Positions 58,488 to 64,000 of a stretch of DNA of 64,000 bases are shown here, in pieces. Position numbers and translations under genes: made by a program. Origin of the DNA: Aulostomus chinensis (Eukaryota; Chordata; Actinopteri; Syngnathiformes; Aulostomidae); contig JBBMOA010000013.1 of the NCBI GenBank assembly GCA_037954235.1, forward strand, positions 8,102,501-8,166,500, given 5' to 3'. Within the stretch, counting starts at the first letter, position 1. Each line of letters starts with the position of its first letter. The notes under the pieces were generated by a model. The model searched no databases, had not been told where the DNA came from, and was given only the letters and a program-made list of their open reading frames with translations.

Positions 58488-60290
58488 TGAATGTCACATC
58501 TGTGAGACCATGGTCGGACACACGATACTTAAACAGTGTACAACTCTTTCCTTTGTATATGTCTCTCATTTAAATGTGTAGATACATAAATTCACGATCA
58601 AAAATGTGTACATCTTTAATTGTTTAATCAACAAATACTCTGGCAATTGTACCCTCTGTACATCATCCCTCAACTGCAAAAACAAGAAACAAAAGGCATT
58701 CATTTTCAATTTTTGTAACAAAAACAACACTGCCATTTGCCATTGGCATTTTATTTCTTTTCACAACCACTCTTGTGACACTCCTTGAAAGTTTTCTGAA
58801 CCAAAAGTGTCGTGGCCCTTACGCCTAATTGTTCTCATCTGTCTTTTTGAAGGCGTGTTCGATGTGTGCATAAAAAAGTGGAAATTGGAATGCCCTGATT
58901 AGCAGACAAATGCATTGAGAGGTATTTCATGCAGTGTCGGGAAGACACTGAGGAAAAAAGTGAAGGGAATGAAGTGTAAATAATGAGGTTTAAGTTATTT
59001 GGGCTTAATTATATCCCTCTGTCAGTCACATGCTCATGCATGGCTGCCTCTGTAGGTATGGAATATGGTATCTGGAAAAACAGATTTGTTCTCATACCTA
59101 AAAATTAAAGTGAAAGATTTATTTAAGAATATTAAATCATACATAAAAAAGTAGCTTGGTGTAAATACTAAACTTGCTAAACTAATGGTCTAAACCCCAT
59201 GGCTTTCACATGATATATTTTTTTAATCTGTACAAAAATGTATTGGGTTGAAAATATTTTTGTGTGAATTTGGATAGATAAAATATTAGATGCCCGAACA
59301 GCTCACCAGCCTGACAATTGAAATAAATCAATAACTGTCTTCAATAAATTCAATAAAACTGATTGTGATTATATTCCTCATGAAGAAAGATTATTGCAGT
59401 GATGTTACATCGGCTAATATCTGATTTATCTGGGTCTGTCTAATAAATGACCGGTGAGTGTGGATTCAGGGGGATCGTTGCTCCTGACATGTCCCTTGTA
59501 CCCGTTGTAACAATTTCCATGACTTCGTGCCCAAATAAGAAGATGGAGTAACAGCTTATAGGGGTCAACTGGCCTGTCAGGCCTGTTTTTAAGGAGCAGT
59601 TTCAGTGAATTAAGAGAACCCTGATGGTGAACTCAAGTAACAGATGTTTTTTGTCACCGTAGCAGCGAAATGATCTCTGTACACCTGCTCCTAGGAACCG
59701 GCCAATGTCAGACTCAGTGGTATTTCATTCCACAAGTTAAGTTAAGGGTAGCCTTTCTCTGGAAAATGGAAACATTTACTCCGTAGTTGAGAAAAGCAGA
59801 TGAAACCATTGCAGGCTTTAGGAACAAATAATTTAATTCATCAAAACACTGGTCAAGGGTGCGCCATTCTGACAGCGATTGAAGAGGAATGTTTTCGTAA
59901 CGTTACATCACATTCAGGCATTTAAGTATAGCGAGCTTTCGGGCTTATAAGGTGATGATTCAGTTATTTCAATCTTTTACCTTGATATTGATTAACGAAT
60001 AATGGTTATTTTTATACGTTTGTACATCAGAGTTGTCTCTCACACAGTCTGTGCTGTAAATGTGCTGAACTAATAAACCTTGGATTTTGTTTTTCTAATG
60101 TGCGAGTAGATATTTTTTCTTTGTTATTTACAAAAACTATGGTTTATTGAATATTTACAAGGTTGAAATTGAAGCCCACGTTTCTTGATATCTTGACAAA
60201 TTTGAGTTTCAAACGAAAACGCAGGTTCCCTTAAAAAGAAGAAAAATAATAGAATGCATCCTCTGCAAAGAGATTGCAGTCTTTTAAATG
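58488..60290 (+). other. polr1d 3' UTR and downstream flank
   Basis: Poly(A) signals (aataaa) lie at about 59320 and 59344-59356, and another at 60072. No further gene was recognised before the repeat cluster at 60.3 kb. Confidence 0.45.
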
Positions 60291-60291
60291 C

Positions 60292-60417
60292 AGTTACATG
60301 CAAAGGTTTGGGCACCCCTGGTCAAAATTTTTGTCACTGTGAATAGAAATGCAAGTAAAAGATGAACTGGGCTCCAAGATACATATAGTGAAAATGATAC
60401 ATATACTTAATATTTTA
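60292..60417 (+). mobile_element. Tc1/mariner end fragment
   Basis: catgcaaaggtttgggcacc followed by cctggtcaaaatttttgtca is the terminal repeat of a Tc1/mariner family common in fish and frogs. Only one end remains, followed at once by a SINE. Confidence 0.65.
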
Positions 60418-60678
60418 AATGGTAAATGGACTAAATTTTATTGAGCACTTTTCTGCCTTAGCCGTACTCAAAGCGCTTTACATTGTCGTCTCATTCACCC
60501 GTTCACACACACACTGATGGTGGAGCTGCCATGCAAGGCGCCAACCTACTCATCAGGAGCAATTATGGGTTCAGTATCTTGCTCAAGGACACTTTGACAT
60601 GGTAACCAGGGTTGAGGATCGAACCAGCGACCCTTTGGTTGCTAGACGGCCGCTCTACCCCTGAGCCATGCCACCCAC
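60418..60678 (-). mobile_element. tRNA-derived SINE, inverted copy
   Basis: Reverse complement of the SINE family at 12655. The B-box and A-box complements are at 60617-60670 (gatcgaaccagcgaccctttggttgctagacggccgctctacccctgagccatgcc in part). It is longer than the copy inside the Tc1 (an extra catgcaaggcgccaacctac block). Confidence 0.75.
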
Positions 60679-60803
60679 AAGCGGTTTTAAGCAAGATTTG
60701 TAGGCAGTCTTTTAAATTTCCATCTGTCGTTGTTTTAAAAAGAAACAAACTGATACAAATATACTGTGTATGTATATGTGTGTGTGTTTATATGTCTGTA
60801 TTA

Positions 60804-61160
60804 TCCATCCATCCATTTTCTTCTGCTTATCCTGTGAAGAGTCACGGGGGGGGGCTGGAACCTCTCCCAGCGGCTTACGATCGAGAGGTGGGGTTCACCC
60901 TGGACAGGTCTCCAGTCCATCGCAGGGCCAACACATAGAGACAGACAACCATTCACACTCACAGTCACACCTACAGTCAATTTAGAGTATCAATCAGCCT
61001 CGTCCCCTCTTGATGTCTCTGGACTGTGGGAGGAAGCTGGAGTACCAGAGAGAACCCACACAGGAACAGGGAGAACATGGAGACTCACACAGAAAGATCC
61101 TGTGATGGAGCTGGGACTCGAACCCGGAACCTTCTTGCTGTGAGGCCACAGTGCTAAACA
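60804..61160 (+). repeat. Teleost interspersed repeat, copy 4
   Basis: Starts ccatccatccattttcttct and runs through gggttcaccctggacaggtc and ctctggactgtgggaggaag to ccttcttgctgtgaggccac. It is followed directly by an (ac)n tract (about 61157-61181). Confidence 0.75.
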
Positions 61161-61643
61161 CACACACACACACACACACACTGCAGTACTTCATGATGTT
61201 GGATAGTCTCTGAGACAAATGGGGAAAGACAAAGTGTTCTCACAGTGTAGTCAAGTCTGCTATGGTGTCAGTTTGTTGAGACTGGTGTAATTTTTCTGGT
61301 GTATGTATATCATGAACGAGATGTGGGAGTTTGTTTCACACGCTTTCCGGTGGAAAATTGCAGCGAACAACATACACCGCATTCAAAAGTATGCCCAGAC
61401 TTACGTAAATGTCCATGGCATCACTGTACAGGGCAGTTAGTTATCATTAAATTATTTTTCTTTTTTTGAAAGGACAAACTGTCAATAGTTTACATGTCAC
61501 AGCTCCTTCTGTCGTAACTAAACCCAAGAGTCGTACCTTACAAAATTGATTATTGTCACATTACTGTACATGTGAACATTGCAAGCTAGTACTGGAGTAA
61601 CACATGAACTAGTGCATTGCATCTTTGTATTGTTGAACTACTG

Positions 61644-62120
61644 CAGGGCTGCAACGATCCACAAATTTCACAGTTCAGTTCGGTTCAATATTTTAGAGTC
61701 TCGGTTCAATTATTTTTTCGATACAAAGAGAGAGAAATGTCCACGCCTTTTTTAAAATTCTTTATTATTTTGTCGTTTATTAAAATTACTAATGGCCCTC
61801 TAAATGCCCTGGGTAAAGTTTGCAGTATGTGTGTGGTTGTAGTTCCTTTTTTTTTTTTTTTTTTTTGGGTTCAACCTATTTTTACATCAGTTGATGTCAG
61901 CATAAACATGTTGTCATGTTTGTTGTATTTCCTTTGCTGTAGTTTATCATTGCGTGACACGTGTTACATACCATTGTATTTTTGACCTCGAAGCGCTTGC
62001 CATCAGGGTCATACTTAAAACGAAAACCAAATTAGTTCCACACGCCAGCCGGTTGCTGTGGCTTCCATAATTAAAACATGGATGTATCGAGCTAACGCAG
62101 CTGAGTCAGAGTTTGATGAG
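61644..62120 (+). mobile_element. hAT-like non-autonomous element, one end recognised
   Basis: cagggctgcaacgatccaca followed by ttcggttcaatattttagag is a common teleost hAT-type terminus. A 20-nt T run lies at about 61847-61866. The other end was not identified, so the right limit is a guess. Confidence 0.4.
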
Positions 62121-62364
62121 TGAAACATGCATGTTTCAAAGAAAAAAAAAATCATAAAACTCTTCCTTACCAAACTCCCAAGTTCAAAACTGTTAGATCA
62201 AAGCCTGAGATCAGAGTAATAGCGCCCTGATCCAAGTCTCAGATCAGTGAGAGTGAATTCTGACATCACTGACAGGAAGGAGTCAGAGATGTCAGAGCCA
62301 TCTGTCATCTTCCCTGTTTGTAAGATCAATGCAAAGAAGGAAGTGGCTCAAGACTGGTCATCTT

Positions 62365-62411
62365 TCTTTCCCTTATAAGAGATACGGTGCCCAGTCACAA
62401 GTGAGAGAAAA
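62365..62411 (+). promoter_or_regulatory. Possible TATA box and start context of the TRIM-like gene
   Basis: ccttataagag at about 62370-62382 resembles a TATA box, 30-40 nt upstream of the ATG. The ATG context is agaaaaATGG. If transcription starts here, the 5' UTR is very short; an upstream non-coding exon is also possible. Confidence 0.3.
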
Positions 62412-63941
62412 ATGGAGCAACATCAAAGTCAGCTGTACACAGATGCCATCTCTTGTACCATCTGTCGGGGAATATTCAAGAACCCGGTGACTATTCCCTG
62501 CGGACACAGCTTCTGTCTGAGCTGTTTGGAAAACTCCTGGAAACAGGGACGTTCTGTCAGCTGTCCCCAGTGCTGGCATTCCTTCAGATCAAGGCCTGTC
62601 CTGGCTAAAAACACCATGTTAACAAATTTGGTGGAGCAGCTTCAGAAGTCTGGATTCCACAAGGCTCCTTCTGAACACAGCTACGCTGGACCACAAGATG
62701 TGGCGTGTGATGTGTGCACTGGGAGGAAGCTGAAAGCATGCAAGTACTGCCTGTTTTGTCTCATCGCCTTCTGTGACAAACACCTGAAGCCTCATTTTCA
62801 AGCCCCCGCCTTTGAAAAGCACACGCTGGTTGATCCGTGTGAGAAGCACCATGAGAGGACGGGCTCACCGTCTGAAGACGGGCTCAAAATGGTTGAAAAT
62901 CCTGACATCATGGTAGAAAGGAGGCAGAAAGAGCACAACCTGCTCAAGAAGCGAATCAAGGAGAGAAAGACATACATCAAGAAGCTTCAGCATGAGGTGA
63001 CGGCAATCAACCTGTCTGCTGATCAGGCAGTGGAGAAAAGTGAGAAGAACTTCACTGACTTGATCCACGCCATCAAGAGGAGACGCGCTGATGTGAAGCA
63101 GCGAATTAAGGCCAAGCAGTACGCTGAACTGAGGCGGATCAGAGAGGTCCGCAAAAAGGTCAGGAAGGAAATTCTTGAGATGACAAAGGATGAGGGGATG
63201 AAGCACCAAGGACCAACTGGACCTCACATCCAAAACACTCCTCCTCACTACTTCGATGATGTGAAAGCAGCTGCGTCAAACACCCTCAGTTCAGTGGAGA
63301 ACGTTCTGATGGACTGGGGGTTTCACATCACGCAGACGCTGTCTCAAACAGAGTTTTTGCTGTCGCAGCCACGGACCAGAGAGGAATACCTCCAACACTC
63401 TCGTCCCATTACGCTGGATCCCAACACAGCCCACGCGCAGCTGTTCCTTTTTGAGGGGAACAGAGCAGCCAAATTCATGGCGGAGGAACAACCTTATTCT
63501 CCCCACCCAGACAGATTCGGGCATCATCCTCAGGTCCTCAGCAGAGAGAGCATGACTGGCCGGTGTTACTGGGAGGTGGAGTGGACGGGAGCTGCAGGGA
63601 CTACGGCAGTCTCATACAAGGACATCGGCAGAGCAGGGAAAGGCCTGGATTGTGGATTGGGACAGAATGGCATATCTTGGGCTCTGACGTGTGACAGCCA
63701 AAGTTTTAAGGTGCTGTATAACAATTACGTCGTGGCGAACGGCACAGGTCCTGTGTCACACAGAATAGGAGTGTACCTGGATCAGTACGCAGGAGAGCTG
63801 GCCTTCTTCAACATCAGGGAAAATCAACAGATGGATCTACTCTACAGGACTGAGGCCGACTTCACTCAGGCTCCCCATGCTGGATTCCATTTCAGGAACG
63901 TTGGAGACACGGTTGAGTTGAACAACCCTAAGACTCAGTAA
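62412..63941 (+). CDS. TRIM-like RING / B-box 1 / coiled-coil / PRY-SPRY E3 ubiquitin ligase (fish expansion type)
   Basis: Probably a ubiquitin ligase of the large fish TRIM families (finTRIM or TRIM16/TRIM39-like) linked to innate immunity. It is a single uninterrupted exon of 509 residues. RING finger: C15, C18, C30, H32, C35, C38, C51, C54 (CTIC ... CGHSFCLSC ... CPQC). A B-box 1-type finger follows at 99-137 (CDVC, CKYC/CLFC, CDKH, KHTLVDP). The next finger starts as CEKHHERTG at 143 and then breaks off, so B-box 2 seems lost. Coiled coil at about 165-270 (KEHNLLKKRIKERKTYIKKL). PRY-SPRY at about 325-505 (ITLDPNTAHAQLFLFEGNR, then GRCYWEVEWTG, ending AGFHFRNVGDTVEL). Fish genomes hold many tandem copies, so the symbol cannot be fixed. 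High confidence in architecture. Confidence 0.93.
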   Translation: MEQHQSQLYTDAISCTICRGIFKNPVTIPCGHSFCLSCLENSWKQGRSVSCPQCWHSFRSRPVLAKNTMLTNLVEQLQKSGFHKAPSEHSYAGPQDVACDVCTGRKLKACKYCLFCLIAFCDKHLKPHFQAPAFEKHTLVDPCEKHHERTGSPSEDGLKMVENPDIMVERRQKEHNLLKKRIKERKTYIKKLQHEVTAINLSADQAVEKSEKNFTDLIHAIKRRRADVKQRIKAKQYAELRRIREVRKKVRKEILEMTKDEGMKHQGPTGPHIQNTPPHYFDDVKAAASNTLSSVENVLMDWGFHITQTLSQTEFLLSQPRTREEYLQHSRPITLDPNTAHAQLFLFEGNRAAKFMAEEQPYSPHPDRFGHHPQVLSRESMTGRCYWEVEWTGAAGTTAVSYKDIGRAGKGLDCGLGQNGISWALTCDSQSFKVLYNNYVVANGTGPVSHRIGVYLDQYAGELAFFNIRENQQMDLLYRTEADFTQAPHAGFHFRNVGDTVELNNPKTQ

Positions 63942-64000
63942 GCAGTTATCAAAGCTGAGAGGAGGGGATTTTCATCAACGCTTGGAAGTCAAAGCCATTT
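63942..64000 (+). other. 3' flank of the TRIM-like gene
   Basis: Starts just after the TAA stop. Too short to identify a poly(A) signal. Confidence 0.5.

Overview
The window is nuclear DNA of a ray-finned (teleost) fish. Its genes are split by GT-AG introns, it carries many repeat families typical of teleost genomes, and it ends in a fish-type RING/PRY-SPRY gene. There are no operons, CRISPR arrays or prokaryotic signals.

Four cellular genes can be supported. (1) Minus strand, about 4.7-9.9 kb: three or four exons of a low-complexity, serine-rich protein that looks like the N-terminal half of an MTUS1-type microtubule-associated protein. A possible 5' UTR exon and promoter lie near 19.8-20 kb, and no 3' coiled-coil exons are visible in the window. 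(2) Minus strand, 21.4-31.9 kb: complete vamp7, an R-SNARE of 220 aa in 7 coding exons. (3) Plus strand, 33.2-58.5 kb: complete polr1d (RPAC2, shared subunit of RNA polymerases I and III), 114 aa in 5 exons, with introns inflated by transposons. vamp7 and polr1d are head to head across about 1.3 kb. (4) Plus strand, 62.4-63.9 kb: a one-exon TRIM-like RING/PRY-SPRY ubiquitin ligase.

Most of the remaining DNA is mobile elements. 0-2.8 kb holds a broken ZBED-type hAT transposase. 2.8-4.4 kb is a decayed endogenous retrovirus with gag- and env-like parts. 12.4-14.3 kb is a Tc1 element carrying a SINE and a copy of its own 3' flank. 16.1-18.7 kb has two short hAT elements with 8-bp target duplications. 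21.6-25.6 kb, in the last vamp7 intron, is a Penelope-like element with RT, GIY-YIG and a candidate hammerhead ribozyme; it is split by a piggyBac element that itself contains a LINE tail. 34.4-36.0 kb is an L1 remnant cut by a 460-bp microsatellite. 38.2-39.7 kb is an L2/Rex1-like LINE. 39.7-45.9 kb is a Ty3/gypsy element with a PNMA-type Gag, a tRNA-Lys primer site and a deleted integrase core. Further on are a TTAA-flanked MITE, an ERV gag/protease remnant, an L1 3' end, a gypsy 3' end with LTR, a Harbinger-type remnant and a Tc1 3' end, the last only about 94 bp upstream of the final polr1d exon.

No new cellular system is evident. The most notable items are the nested Penelope/piggyBac/LINE stack with its ribozyme candidate, the Tc1 element that carries its own flank, the PNMA-like gypsy Gag, the in-frame 87-residue duplication in the MTUS1-like exon, and the TRIM gene that seems to lack B-box 2.
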